In this document: one piece after another, positions 11,525 through 22,381 of the stretch
Numbering within the stretch: position 1 is the first letter of the stretch
Layout: each line of letters starts with the position of its first letter
Assembly (NCBI GenBank): GCA_047495785.1
Contig: JBLDXI010000017.1
Coordinates: 1,240,001 to 1,304,000 of the forward strand
DNA from: Lepidodermella squamata
Taxonomy: Eukaryota > Gastrotricha
DNA: 64,000 nt
Direction of reading: 5' to 3'
Translations under genes and position numbers: made by a program
The notes under the pieces: generated by a model
Told to the model about the DNA's origin: nothing
Database searches by the model: none
What the model saw: the letters and a program-made list of their open reading frames with translations, nothing else

Positions 11525-12357
11525 CAAAGATGCCTAGGCAGGCAAACTTTTGCGATTTCGCATGGTTAGAATTTTGGCTCCCAAATAATTGCCGTGGCCC
11601 AGGTTCGAAATTTTTACATGTATACTGTAACCGAACGTGGACGCTACCCGAGTGATATCATGTATTTTATCTTCCACATTAAAATAAACAAAAACAGCGC
11701 ATAGGTAAACAGGCAGGACCTCATAATACGACACTTTGGTTATAATTAACCCTTGCGCCTCGTTTGAGACACTTTGCGCCACTGCGAGAGGTGACTCGCG
11801 GCTCAACATAAAAATGGCTTTAAGATTTACGCATTTATATAATAGGATAAGTAGGATGTGCTTGAATTGGCCACTATCTGAAGAGCTTGCGGTGCTTCAT
11901 GATACAACAATTGTCCCTAGGAGAACAAGCAAAAGCTGTCATAGCTGCTGATTTTACTTCCAACCCCCGCTTTTATGTGTTTAGCTCGCCAGGCTTTCAA
12001 CTAAGTGCCAATCGCCTGAAATTTGATGGAGATTTGATGCGATTTCAACGAACATATTCTTACCTTGACCGAAAGAGTTTCAAGTTTCGGCTGCTTTGAA
12101 ATTGAGGTTGTCGTTAGGAAGTCAGTTACAATATCTCAAATATCAAAGCCCTTTCGCGAAAACTCAAATGCCATTGTAAACATAAAGCAAAGACTCTTTA
12201 GGTTGCGAGCGCGCATGTGTTACAGTGCCCCAGATTTCGCGACCACGCGATTTATTTGTACTTCAACTTTTTTTATTAGAAATCAATAAGCCGATCAGAT
12301 CGGTGCCAAACTTCGCATGCAATTTTTTACAAATAACGTTTCAGGATACTGATTTAT
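11525..12357. repeat. Intergenic DNA duplicated at about 20350-21050
   Basis: No gene is seen. The stretch from about 11430 through at least 11930 matches about 20262-20770 (for example GCCGTGGCCCAGGTTCG against GCCGCGGCCCAGGTTCG, and the block beginning ACTGTAACCGAACGTGG). It is part of the tandem duplication of the E-F-G unit. The end next to 12358 is the 3' flank of gene F. Confidence 0.7.
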
Positions 12358-13532
12358 TTAGAGGAGAGTTCCATCCGCCTTGTGATGTCGCTCCCAAGCG
12401 CACATTTGACAGCCGTACATTATCGCGTAGCAGGCGAGCGCAGGAAGGCAGAGCAGGCCCATGATCAGCATAGCCCACCACTCGATCAATTGAGGCTTTG
12501 GAGCTCCTTTAGTTACCTCAACTTCGACGTCCTTTGCTGTTGAGAAAAATTTATACATCACGTATCGTACAGCGCTCATAAAATGGCTCACTTATAATGG
12601 GCCCACCAGAGGCTTCCTTAGCTACTACAGCCTTCTTCACATTACCATTAGCTGCCGGATTGACTTGCCGTATAGTAGACCTAATCCAGTGCAAAGCATT
12701 GCATAGCCAATTGTAAGACAACGGCTTATTAGTAGTATCGCAGAGTTTGTCCCGATCACCAGCAATCCCACCGAAGAAGTATGTTCCATGTGGAGATTCC
12801 TTGCACAAGAGAGCTTGGCCTTTAACTTCTGAGATGCAGTCCTCGGCGTGCTCCTGCCGCGCAGCACAAAGGTTCAAAATATTGCCTGACTCATCCAGTT
12901 GAATGTTGCATTCCTCCAGGGGTTTTAATAACATTTCTGACGTGACAACGGTCTCGCCATTTCGACCCCGCATACTCTTAAAGCCGGTCGTCTCGGGAAA
13001 GGCACAGTTATCAATGGCCTCACATTGCTTATCGCTCGGGAGGGCAATAGGTGAAATTGCCTTATCGAATCGAGAAATCGAACGCGCAAGATGTAGCAGT
13101 GCGAAATCAATGTGACTTTTTGAGCCGTTGTTTTGCTGATCCTCGGCAAAAATCTTAATGGAACTACTTTTCGAAATCGTGCGATATTGTTCAACCGGTG
13201 AGTTGACGAATCGGATCTTCACGCTATACCGTATACACAGTCAATGATGGTTAGATTCAGGGGTTCAACACACTTGAGAGCGGGAGATGTTCCGTTATGA
13301 ACGCAGCTAGCGGAAGTAAGCAGCCAGGCGCTGGAGATTAAGGTAGCGCCACAGTGAAAGGACGCGCCATCTGCAAAGGACGATGTTATCCAGGCCTGTG
13401 TGTAAAAATATGCGATTAATGTATATTATTTTATCATGATCAAGATCTTACTGTCCATGGAAACACTGCGACTCCTTCGGATATCACCATGCTTGGTAGG
13501 GTGGCTACACTGATCAGCCATAACACATCCAT
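12358..13532 (-). CDS. Membrane-anchored serine-protease homologue without CCP, dead (array gene F, type 2)
   Basis: Start at 13532 gives the signal peptide MDVLWLISVATLPSMVIS and the FPWT junction. The His motif reads TSASC (His to Ser). The Asp motif IDFALLHL keeps Asp. The serine region reads EVKGQAL (Ser to Lys). The body exon spans about 12600-13222. The membrane exon carries KDVEVEVTKGAPKPQLIEWWAM, a transmembrane segment LIMGLLCLPALACYAIMYG and the tail CAWERHHKADGTLL. There is no CCP. It is nearly identical over long stretches to the gene at 21060-22242, its partner in the segmental duplication. The upstream motif CTCTAAAAGC (minus strand, near 13605-13615) is shared with the other type 2 genes D and H. 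Confidence 0.8.
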
Positions 13533-13675
13533 TAAAGCTAAAATGAATCCTAAGATAGTGTATTTAAATGTCTAGCAATTAATATCTGTTCGGTTTATAC
13601 AGCTTTTAGAGTTTCAAAAAACTTCGTTTCCCACTGAAGCCTTCACTTTAAAATTTAAATGTTAGGTGTAGCAGT

Positions 13676-15936
13676 TTATTTTTTGAACTGAGTAGTTTCC
13701 CATGTATCGAGGTTGCAGGCGTAACAGCATGGATAGATAAGCATGACTGGGAAGAAGAAAATCCAAATCAGCCTGAAACGGAATTATTTTAGGTTCTTTA
13801 AGATTCGCTAAACCATTCACTTACAATTGAACCCACCACGGCCTTCAAGGAAAATAAACATGTTATATAACCATAAATAGATTACAACATGCACAAATTT
13901 ACCATTGTTCAGGCTGTGGCGCTATCGTTCTAGTGATTTTAGTCACCGTTCTAGTCACAACTGAAAGCAAGGCAATGTAATTACCACGTAAGTTTCTCTG
14001 TGTAACTAGGTCTTACCCATGGCAGTTGATGGTGAGGTAGGTGGTTCTGTGGCGGCTGAATTTTGCACCTATAGTAGGCATCGACCAATAAAATGACGAA
14101 AATACTTGTGGGGAAAACAAACGCAAGATCCAGGACTAGACCATTGACCGGCTTGTTGGCATACCATGTAAGAGTTTCCAACCAAAACGAAACCGTTTGT
14201 GCAAGTCAAAGTTCTGACGCTTGCGATAGTGTTTGTACCCGAACTGAATACTCCATTCGGAATAACTGGAATCATGCTATCTGAACATTGCACATCATCC
14301 ACTAGGTCACGTGGAGCAGCCGTTGGCGGCCTTCTTGTGGTCAGTCTGGTCGCCGGCTCTTGTATTCCGAATTACATAGATGTCGAAAAAACAATTTCAC
14401 AGCTAAATTTACCTTTAGTCGACTCATTTTCTGCTCAAAAAATGTGTTAAAAGATTGCTCAAAAGATTGAACAATCCTCTTAGAAAACTCGTTGACTTTT
14501 TTCAGAAATTTTTTTCATTAAGTTTCCTCTCTGGTTGATCTGATCTCTATGCACGTAAGTTTCTCAGTGTAACTAGGTCTTACCTATGGCAGGTGGTGCT
14601 GTGGCAGCTGAATTTTGCACCTATAGTAGGCGTCGAGCAATAAAATGACGAAAATATTTGTGGGGAAAACAAACGCAAGATCCAGGACTTGACCATTGAC
14701 CGGTTGTTTGGCACACCATGTAAGAGTTTCCAACCAAAACGAAACCGTTTGTGCAAGTCAAAGTTCTGACGCTTGCGACAGTGTTTGTACCAGAACTGAA
14801 TACTCCATTCGGAATAACTGGAATCATTCTATCTAAACATTGCACATCATCAGCCGATGCAGCCTTTGGTAGTGATGGCCATCTTCTTGCGGGCTGTCCG
14901 ACTGGCGCGGGTTCTTAAGTTCGGATTTACGTAGATAATATACGCATCATAATTACTCAGCTATACTTACCTTTGGTCGACTCATTTTCTACTCGAAAAA
15001 TGTGTTAATGATACCATTGAGTAATAATGAAACAAAGCAACCTTCCATGTGCAGTGCTCGAAGTGGGTCAGCAAGACCGGTTACTCGGCGAATCCAGCTA
15101 AGAACACGACAAATCCTCGCGTAGACGTAAACGCCTGGTTTTCCTGTCGAACACGTCTCGCTTAGCCGATGAGAAGCGATCCCAAACAGAGATTTTGTAA
15201 CAACGCCAATCAATGGACTACCGACATTTCCATCCCTACAAAAGGGCGACGTCACTTCACCAACGCATAATTTCGCGTCAGACGACGGTTCCAAACCGCA
15301 ATCCAAGTGAGCTTTGATCTTGATATTTGATTCACTCGGCATCCCAGCTTCATCGATTGCAACAGCAAATGCTTCATCGGGGCTTGTCGAGCATGATTCT
15401 GCAGTTGGTAGGCTTAATTTCGCAAGCTGACTTCCAAACTTGCCATCCCGACCCAAGTTTAGCAGAGCGAAATCAAAATTGTATTCACCACCCCTGCCAA
15501 AATGTGGATGAATGATGATTGATGATTTGCCTATAACTTCAATTGTCTTGGATAGGAGCCCGAATGCAACAATAGCGCTAAAAAGGTTCAACATACAAAA
15601 GCAGCGAAGGAGGTTTAAATATTACTTGCTGGCAGTGGTGTGATTATCATTTCGAAGACAACGAGCCGCAGTCAATAACCAGTGATCACTGATAAGAACG
15701 CCCATACATTCAACTTTTTCAAACTTGCTACCAACAGGTATCACACTTTTAACGTTCGCCTGGTTGGATTGTCAGTAAATGATAAATAAATCAAACACGG
15801 ATGTGAATTTTATTCGAACCAAATAGGAGAATTCGCTGAAGGCTGGATTGACCGGAATGACGTCGAGAGCGGCGCCCAGGGTGATGAGTGACGCGGCTAA
15901 TAAATTAGAAGGAAACAAATTGCTTCGAATATCCAT
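13676..15936 (-). CDS. Membrane-anchored serine-protease homologue with two CCP domains (array gene G, type 1)
   Basis: Start at 15936 gives the signal peptide MDIRSNLFPSNLLAASLITL. The His motif reads TAARC (His to Arg), the Asp motif NFDFALLNL keeps Asp, and the serine region reads GNVGSPL (Ser to Val). The body exon covers about 15000-15580. Two almost identical CCP exons (about 14645-14850 and 14085-14300) follow, then small exons with APQPEQW and PWWVQ, the transmembrane LIWIFFFPVMLIYP and the tail CCYACNLDTWETTQFKK. The paralogue at 22382 has one CCP, so the second arose by a local exon duplication. Whether both CCP exons are spliced into one transcript cannot be told here. Confidence 0.75.
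13981..14990 (-). repeat. Tandem duplication of CCP exon plus flanking intron in gene G
   Basis: About 0.4 kb at 13985-14340 and 14550-14895 are close direct copies. Both contain the exon encoding MIPVIPNGVFSSGTNT and the same intron starts (CACGTAAGTTTCTC). The encoded domains differ at only a few residues, so the event is recent relative to the divergence of the array members. Confidence 0.85.
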
Positions 15937-16005
15937 CGCCTCAAGTCTAGCCAAAAAAGTTCGCAAAATCTCGCGGCTAATTTCGAGTTGGCGTAAAACA
16001 CAGGC

Positions 16006-16069
16006 TTTATACCTTCCCATTGTACCGGTATCAGTAAATACGGTTATATTCGGCTCTTGTTTTCGAAAA
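16006..16069 (-). promoter_or_regulatory. Core promoter of gene G
   Basis: Minus-strand TATAAA at 16011-16006, TACCGGTACA at 16030-16021 and TTTTCGAAAA at 16060-16069, the same module as at gene E. TATA lies about 70 bp from the start codon at 15936. Confidence 0.6.
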
Positions 16070-16880
16070 CAACTATGACTCTCACCCGTACCGATTTGTT
16101 TAGGGAGCAACTCTTTTACGACCTGTGATGTTGGCCGCGGCCCTGGATGCCTCTAATAGTTGCGCGGAGTTGCGGAACATTAGATTATAAATAACACAAT
16201 TGTCGTCATATAATAATTGTCATCTTCAAGTTGAATACCAACAAGTAAACTTATAGGCTGAATCATTGTAGGCGACAATTTGTGATATAAATAACTCTCA
16301 CATTATACACGTTATAACTAATGAAACTTGGTAAATGAGCGAAATTGTGCTAAAAATTGGCCGGATGAAGAAACAATTGGAGCAAAAACATGTTTTTGTG
16401 AAGCTGATGAAGCGGGCACTTTGGACAACTAGTATTCGGTGTAATCGATGGGTTGTCAAATTTAACCTGAATCCTGAGTACTATCCTTTCGCTTTCACTG
16501 AATGAAGCCGCGAGATCCAAACCCGATAAAATAACATTGGGATATACAGTCATAGGTCAGAGGTCTCATACGCAACCGCAGCAGGTACGGAAAAGTAGGA
16601 CATGGTGTAAAGCCCGACCTTTTGGACTCAAGATTTCACCAGCACCATGAAATACTAATCAACTATATTAAAATATCAATAGGAATGAAAACCCCGGGTA
16701 TGCAGCGTATGATTTTCCAATGTATGATTTTCCAACCATTTGTCAACGTCACGCCTATTTGATAAGATTTTGCATCGGGTTTGCTCCAGGATTTTGCGAA
16801 AATTCAATGTGAACTGTTTATAGTAATCCACAAAATTGACGTTTCATTATATTTTTATTGAAAATTTATGCAAGCATCTC
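16070..16880. repeat. Intergenic DNA duplicated at about 24218-24960
   Basis: No gene is seen. Several blocks match the region upstream of gene I, for example GCGGGCACTTTGGACA against GCGGGCACTTAGGACA and AGTAATCCACAAAATTGA against AGTAATCCACAAAGTTGA. It marks the right end of the first copy of the duplicated E-F-G unit. Confidence 0.7.
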
Positions 16881-16899
16881 ATTACATCGAATACTATGG

Positions 16900-16993
16900 T
16901 ATGGGACGCGGAATTTCCACCCGAGCTGAATACGGGATTCGGTGTCAGTTCATATTCGGCGCTTCTTACGTGATCATTCCATACAAGTAACAT

Positions 16994-17051
<58 letters not shown>

Positions 17052-18014
17052 TAATGAGCATGATATCCAGGAAGGAAGCTCGACAGTGAAAAAAGAAAGT
17101 GCAGCCGCAGCAGAGTAGTCAGAGTGCCATGGTGGTATCAGTTCCGTTTCAGGTTTCCGGTGAATTATTTTATGATTTTTGAATTATTAGAAAAGCGAAT
17201 GGTTTTTTCAGGAGTTCCAGGTAAGTTTGTTGGCGGCAGCTATTAGCCGAGATAGCACTTTGCGCATCAGTGGAAAGATTGTTGAATAGTATCGCCCCTC
17301 GATACGTCGATATTTGACAACACGACTTGCCATTGGTCTCGTCATCAAGGTCTCGAGGGCCAACCGTCGGGGTTGCGCGACGTTTCAGTGTAGTTCGTCC
17401 AGTTGTAATTAGTTCACTTCCTTGATGATTCGATGTATGCGTAAAAGAGAGGAATATCATGAGGGTGCGACTTACCGTTGGTCTTGGCAACGTCTACTCA
17501 AGAAAACGCCATTGAAATTAGGTGATATTCTAGTCATATAAGCAAACCTTCCTTTTGCAAAGCCTGAAGAGGGTTTGTAAGACCAGTTATTCGCCGAATC
17601 CAGGTTAAAACTCGGCATATCCGGGCGTAAACGTAAACAGCCGGTTTGCCGGGCAAACACTCATCGTTTTGTCCATATGACGCGATTCCAAGCAGCGATT
17701 TAGTGTTCTCGCTAACCAAGGGACTCCCGGCATTCGCCTTTATACTACAGAATGGCTCAGTGACTTCTCCAACGCAAAATTTCATGTCAGAGGAAGAATC
17801 CAGGTCACATTCTGAGTAAGCTTTGAGCTGAAGATTCAATTTATTCAAGTTCCCATCTGCATCGATGAATACGGCAAATTGCTCCTCGGCACCCTCATCT
17901 CCACCTTTAGCCGAGCACGATCCCCCATCAGGAATGCTGATACTAGTTTCAAGCGGGGCTCCTTCCCTGCCTAAATCGAGTAGAGCGAAATCGAAGTTGT
18001 ATTTGCCATTCAAC
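16900..18014 (-). pseudogene. Broken copy of gene E: 3' exons decayed, 5' exons lost
   Basis: The body exon (about 17530-18013) is about 95% like gene E at the protein level (Ser replaced by Ala in ANAGSPL, same YVYARICRVLTWIRR block) but stops abruptly at NGKYN, where transposon sequence begins. The His exon, signal peptide and start are missing. Downstream, one stalk exon copy (about 17335-17415, with the same GC donor) and a scrap of CCP (around 16905-16960) remain. The transmembrane exon and most of the CCP are gone, with an ATT microsatellite in their place. It cannot encode a complete member of the family. Confidence 0.85.
16998..17052. repeat. (ATT)n microsatellite
   Basis: About 18 uninterrupted ATT/TTA units inside the decayed 3' part of the gene E copy. 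Confidence 0.9.
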
Positions 18015-18185
18015 TGTGTTGGGGATTTGATTTTTCAGATTTTGATTATCACGATTTTAGACCGTTTTGGGCTGTGATTTCATTTGAAGGGATTGATTTG
18101 AAAGAATCAAGATTTGATTGGCGCAAAAAACTTGATTTAAGGGATTCCAAAATCAAAAACATCGTGGGAAAATAGCGATCCGTAT

Positions 18186-20085
18186 GTGCAAACTGCCGGG
18201 AGGATGAGAAGATTCCAGGAATTTTTCTATTTTTCCAGGAAGTCGTTGTCTGACGAAGTTATTCAAATGATAAGAAATGGTTTCAATCTGGCTAATATTT
18301 CCGGGCTTAAAGCCATGATGCAACACATCGAACGAGCATTTGCTGACCTTGGCCGCGCACATGAATATTTCCTCGTGAAAAAACACGCAGTCAAATACCA
18401 ACTTGAAAAGCTGAAAAATGCCGGGCGGGTGGCTAACTATAAATTGTAAGATTTGATCGATTTTCACGAGACATTCAAAAAAATCGCCGGTGATGATCAA
18501 GCGTTTTCCCTCGCCGTTGAGACTTCGCCCGAAACAGCTACCCAAACCCAGAGTTTTGGGATCGTGTTATCAACCCCGAGACTTATCCGGCACCTGGGGC
18601 ATGGTGGTCCCGTACACATAGACGGCACCTACAAGCTGAATTGGTCCGGCTTTCCAGTGTTGGTTATGGGTACAAGCGACAAGGAACGCAAATTTCACCC
18701 TGTTGCGGTGCCGTTACTGGAGGAGAGAGGCGGGAAGATTACCGTTTTGTCTTGAAGAGTGTGAAGGATGCTTATCTGCGAGTGTGCGGTAAGTGTGGCG
18801 CTTAATCCTCCTTAATATCGTTAACTCCACTTCATTATAGGTGTAGAGCAACCTAAGCCGCCTGTTGTCGTGCGCGATGGTGCGCCGGCTATAGCAGGTG
18901 CTATCGAGGACGTGTACGGCGCGGACGTTCTGTAGCAAATGTGTTACGCGCATGTTATACGTAATTGCGACACTCGTCTCAAATTGTAGCCTCAGGCCAT
19001 GAGCGCGCGCATGCGAAGTGATATTGGTTGCCTCCAGCTGGCCCGTTCGAGGGACATGTTCGATGAGTTCAAACCCCAATTTATCGCTCATTGGGCTGGA
19101 ATCCCAGAAGCCGAGGCTTTCTTGCTGTATTTCCATTCCGAGTGGCTTGACAACAAATGGCAAAATACTTGGTTTGAAGGGTACGCCCCAGGCTACCCTT
19201 CAACCAACAACGGCAACGAGTCCTACAACGAGGTCATAAAGAGAGACTTCTCTTCTCGGCACCGCATGCCCCTCGACAAGCCGCTGCCCCTTATCCGTAA
19301 CGAGATTTTGCCGTCATGGAGTCGTGATCGTCACCCTGACAATGTGAACTGCATCACCTATTCGAAACATGTTCTCTGGACTCATAGTGATTGGTGCAGC
19401 GGGTTGCCGTGGTCCGAGAAGCATATTACCTACATCACCTCCTCAATCCTCAAACGTTGGCGATTGGCTGAAAGTGCGGCTTTTCGTTTTTGACATGCTC
19501 GAGTGCTCGTGCAGTCGATATCAAAAGGTTGGGGTTTGTCGCCATTCCATTGGCATGGCCATTCGCCTGAAGCTGGTCACTGTTCCTACCAACGTTCTGA
19601 ACAGTCAGGTTGTCCAGAAAAAGCGTAAACGCGGCCGTCCTACTCTGGCTCAACGGGCTCTGCTCATGCAGAATGTGGAAAAGGCACCCAGCCCTGATCG
19701 CGAGTCGCTGGACAGTGATATTGGCGACACGGGTGGTGAACAATTCGAGCAACAAGACGATTATTTCGAAGAGTTGGTTGAGCCCGCGCCGGAGCTTTTT
19801 CCTACCCTGAGTGAGCCTGTTACCGGTCCAGCAACCATAGAGAACGACTTAGAGGTCGACGGTCGTGTTGCTCGAGGCGGCCGCGGTACTCGTGTTGGTC
19901 GCGGTACTCGACGCGGCCGTGGTGCTCGAGGCGGTCAAATCGCAGTTGAAGGTGAAGTCGAGACGCCAAAACCACGCCGAGGAAGGCCACCGCTGACCCG
20001 AAGCGTTTCAGCAGTTCCGCCCACAACAGCGCCGGCACCAAAACCGCAACGCGGCAGACGAGGGCGAAAATGCTGTTTTACTTAA
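18186..20085 (+). pseudogene. MULE transposase remnant with SWIM zinc finger and AT-hooks
   Basis: The catalytic core is recognisable: HIDGTYKLNWSGFPVLVMG (first Asp), VVVRDGAPAIAGAI (second Asp), then CYAHVIRNC and NGNESYNEVIKRDF (probable Glu region). These are followed by a SWIM finger CSCSRYQKVGVCRHS and a C-terminal tail with AT-hook-like KRGRP, RRGRPP and RGRRGRK. The frame is broken by in-frame stops at 18447-18449 (TAA), 18933-18935 (TAG) and 18987-18989 (TAG), by a shift near 18727 (where the expected EDYRFVLKSV continues in another frame) and by a shift near 19480. A probable intron lies at about 18790-18840. MULE transposases move class II elements; this copy is inactive. Confidence 0.85.
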
Positions 20086-20130
20086 ATTTCATGATTTCAT
20101 GAATTTATTGATGTGATGTGTTGATGAATA

Positions 20131-20245
20131 AAATTTGGTTCCGCAAAAGTGAATTTAACATGGAAATATTATTTAAAAATTAAATCCAAAATTTGGTTCC
20201 GCTTACAGGCAAATTTGGTTCCGCAACAGTTAAATTTGGTTCCGC
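20131..20245 (+). repeat. Four copies of 14-mer AAATTTGGTTCCGC
   Basis: Copies at 20131-20144, 20189-20202, 20211-20224 and 20232-20245. The reverse complement occurs three times at 42936-42988. They lie near the right end of the MULE and may be subterminal transposase-binding repeats (inference). Confidence 0.85.
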
Positions 20246-20285
20246 TAAAAGTAAGACCCATTTTAAAACTTGTTTCGGCCCAAGC

Positions 20286-20350
20286 TTTATATCCCCGCCA
20301 ATGTACCGGTATAAATAAATAGGGATACATTTAGCTCGTGTTTTCGAAAA
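20286..20350 (-). promoter_or_regulatory. Orphan copy of the gene E promoter module
   Basis: TATAAA (minus strand, 20291-20286), TACCGGTACA (20311-20302) and TTTTCGAAAA (20341-20350) match the gene E promoter, but the coding exons they should drive have been replaced by the transposon. If still active it would transcribe into the element. Confidence 0.6.
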
Positions 20351-21059
20351 CAAAGCAGTCTGGGCAAGCAATCTTTTGCGATTTCACTTGGTTAAAATGT
20401 TGGCTTCCAGTTAATTGCCGCGGCCCAGGTTCGGCATTTTTATATGCATACTGTAACCGAACGTGGACGCTACCCGAGTGATATCATGTATTTTATCTTC
20501 CACGTTAAAATAAACAAAAACAGCATAGGTTAAACAGGCAGGCCCTCATAATACGACACTTGGGTTATAATTAACCCTTGCGCCTCGTTTGAGACACTTG
20601 GCGCCACTGTGAGATGTGACTCGCGGCTCAACATAAATAGCTTCGAGATTTTTGGACGCTGAGTTATAAATTAGGATAAAAGTAGTACGTGTTTGAGTGA
20701 CCACTAGCTGGTCAGCGATCTCGTACTTCACGATACAACAATTGTCCCTGGGAGAAAAACCATGTAATAGTTTATTTGACTGTCGATTGGCCGCTGTTAG
20801 GTGTTTTACTTCCTTGAGCGATTCCAACGTAACATATTCTTACCTAGACATCAGTGCCCCAGATTACGCGAGCACGCATCTCGATTCGCGATTTATTTTT
20901 ACTTTTACAAATTTTTTATCAGAAATTAACAAGCCGATCTGATCGGTGCCGAACTTTGCATTCAATTGTTTACAAATAATGTTTCATGACGTTGATTTAT
21001 TTTTTTGATTTCACTATATAAAGTTAACATTACATAAAAATCGACATTATATACGACAT
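20351..21059. repeat. Second copy of the gene E-F intergenic DNA
   Basis: Homologous to about 11525-12350. No coding region was recognised. It ends at the 3' end of gene H. Confidence 0.65.
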
Positions 21060-22242
21060 CTAGATGACAGTACCATCCGGCCTGTGATGTCGCTCCCAAG
21101 CGCAAAGTTGACAACCGTACATGCACAGGTAGCAGAAAAGAGCTGGAGCGCAGAAAATGGACATGATAAGCATAGCCCACCACTCGACCATTTGAGGCTT
21201 TGGGGCTCCTTTTGTTACCTCAACTTCGGTGTCCTTAACTGTTGAGAAAAGTTGATGCATTACAGATAATAATTGCTCACTCTTACAATGGCTTACATAT
21301 AATGGGCACACCCGCAGGAGCGCTTGCAGCTTCCTTAGCTACTACAGCCTTCTTCACATTACCATTAGCTGTCGGATTGACTTGCCGTATAGTAGACCTA
21401 ATCCATTGCAAGGCATTGCATAGCCAATTGTAAGACAACGGCTTATTAGTAGTATCGCAAAGCTTATCCCGATCACCAGCAATCCCACCGAAGAAGTACG
21501 TTCCATGTGGAGATTCCTTGCACAAGAGAGCTTGGCCTTGAACTTCTGAAATGCAGCCCTCGACGTGCTCCTGCCGCGCAGCACAAAGGTTCAAAATATT
21601 GCCTGAATCATCCAGTTGAATGTTGCATTCCTCCAGGGGTTTTAATAACATTTCTGACGTGACAACGGTCTCTCCATTTCGACCCCGGGTACTCTTGAAG
21701 CCAGTAGCCTCGGGAAAGGCACAATTATCAATGGCCTCACATTGCTTATCGCTCGGGAGGGCAATAGGTGAAATTGCCTTATCGAATCGAGAAATCGAAC
21801 GCGCAAGACGCAGCAAGGCGAAGTCAAGTTGGCTGCTTGAGCCGTTGTTTTGCTGATCCTCGGCAAAAACCTTAATGGAACTGCTTTTCGAAATCGTGCG
21901 ATATTGATCTACAGGTGCATTGGCGAATTGAACCTTCACGCTACACCGTATGTATGCAGACAATGAAGAATAGGTTCATAGGTCCAACTCACTTGACAGC
22001 GGGAGATGATGCATTATAAACGCAGCTAGCCGAGGTAAGAAGCCAGGCGCTGGAGATTAAGGTAGCGCCACAGTGTGAGGAAGAGCCATCAGCAAAGGAC
22101 GATGTGATCCAGGCCTGCAGGCAAAGTGTTTATGCGAATAAAGTTCGTAATTTCGTATTACCGTCCATGGAAACACTGCGACTCCTTCAGATTGCACCAA
22201 ATTGATTAGGGTGGCTACAGTGAGCAGCCACAACGCAGCCAT
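21060..22242 (-). CDS. Membrane-anchored serine-protease homologue without CCP, dead (array gene H, type 2)
   Basis: Start at 22242 gives the signal peptide MAALWLLTVATLINLVQS and the FPWT junction; upstream in-frame ATGs exist. The His motif reads TSASC (His to Ser), the Asp motif LDFALLRL keeps Asp, and the serine region reads EVQGQAL (Ser to Gln). The membrane exon encodes KDTEVEVTKGAPKPQMVEWWAM, transmembrane LIMSIFCAPALFCYLCMYG and tail CAWERHHRPDGTVI. The body is nearly the same as gene F (long identical runs around LPSDKQCEAIDNCAFPE), but the membrane exon is closer to gene D (SIFC.PALFCYLCMYGCQ), which suggests gene conversion or recombination between members. Promoter-proximal CTCTAAACGC lies near 22315-22325. 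Confidence 0.8.
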
Positions 22243-22381
22243 TAAAGCTAAAAACCTAAGACGGAATAATAACATTTCTAGCTGGTAAAAGCTGTTCACG
22301 GCAATGGGTTTTATCAGCGTTTAGAGTTTCGAAAACCTTCATTTTTCTACAATAATTCATTTACAATTAAGGTGTAGCAGT

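Larger units (their letters stand above)
18015..20261 (+). mobile_element. Decayed MULE-type DNA transposon inserted in the gene E copy
   Basis: The left edge abuts the truncated protease exon. The right edge abuts sequence homologous to the gene E promoter (match resumes at about 20262, ATTTTAAAACTTG). About 475 bp of host sequence present in gene E is absent between the two edges, so insertion was accompanied by deletion. The element carries a MULE transposase remnant (18186-20085) and four copies of a 14-mer near its right end. I could not identify terminal inverted repeats or a target-site duplication. Confidence 0.7.

Noticed and set aside
18453-18755. Separate functional gene in the MULE
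   Set aside because: It continues the transposase frame after an in-frame stop and contains the DGTYK core, so it is a fragment of the same pseudogene.
20136-20245. Possible satellite start
   Set aside because: Only four spaced 14-mers tied to the transposon end, not a regular tandem array.
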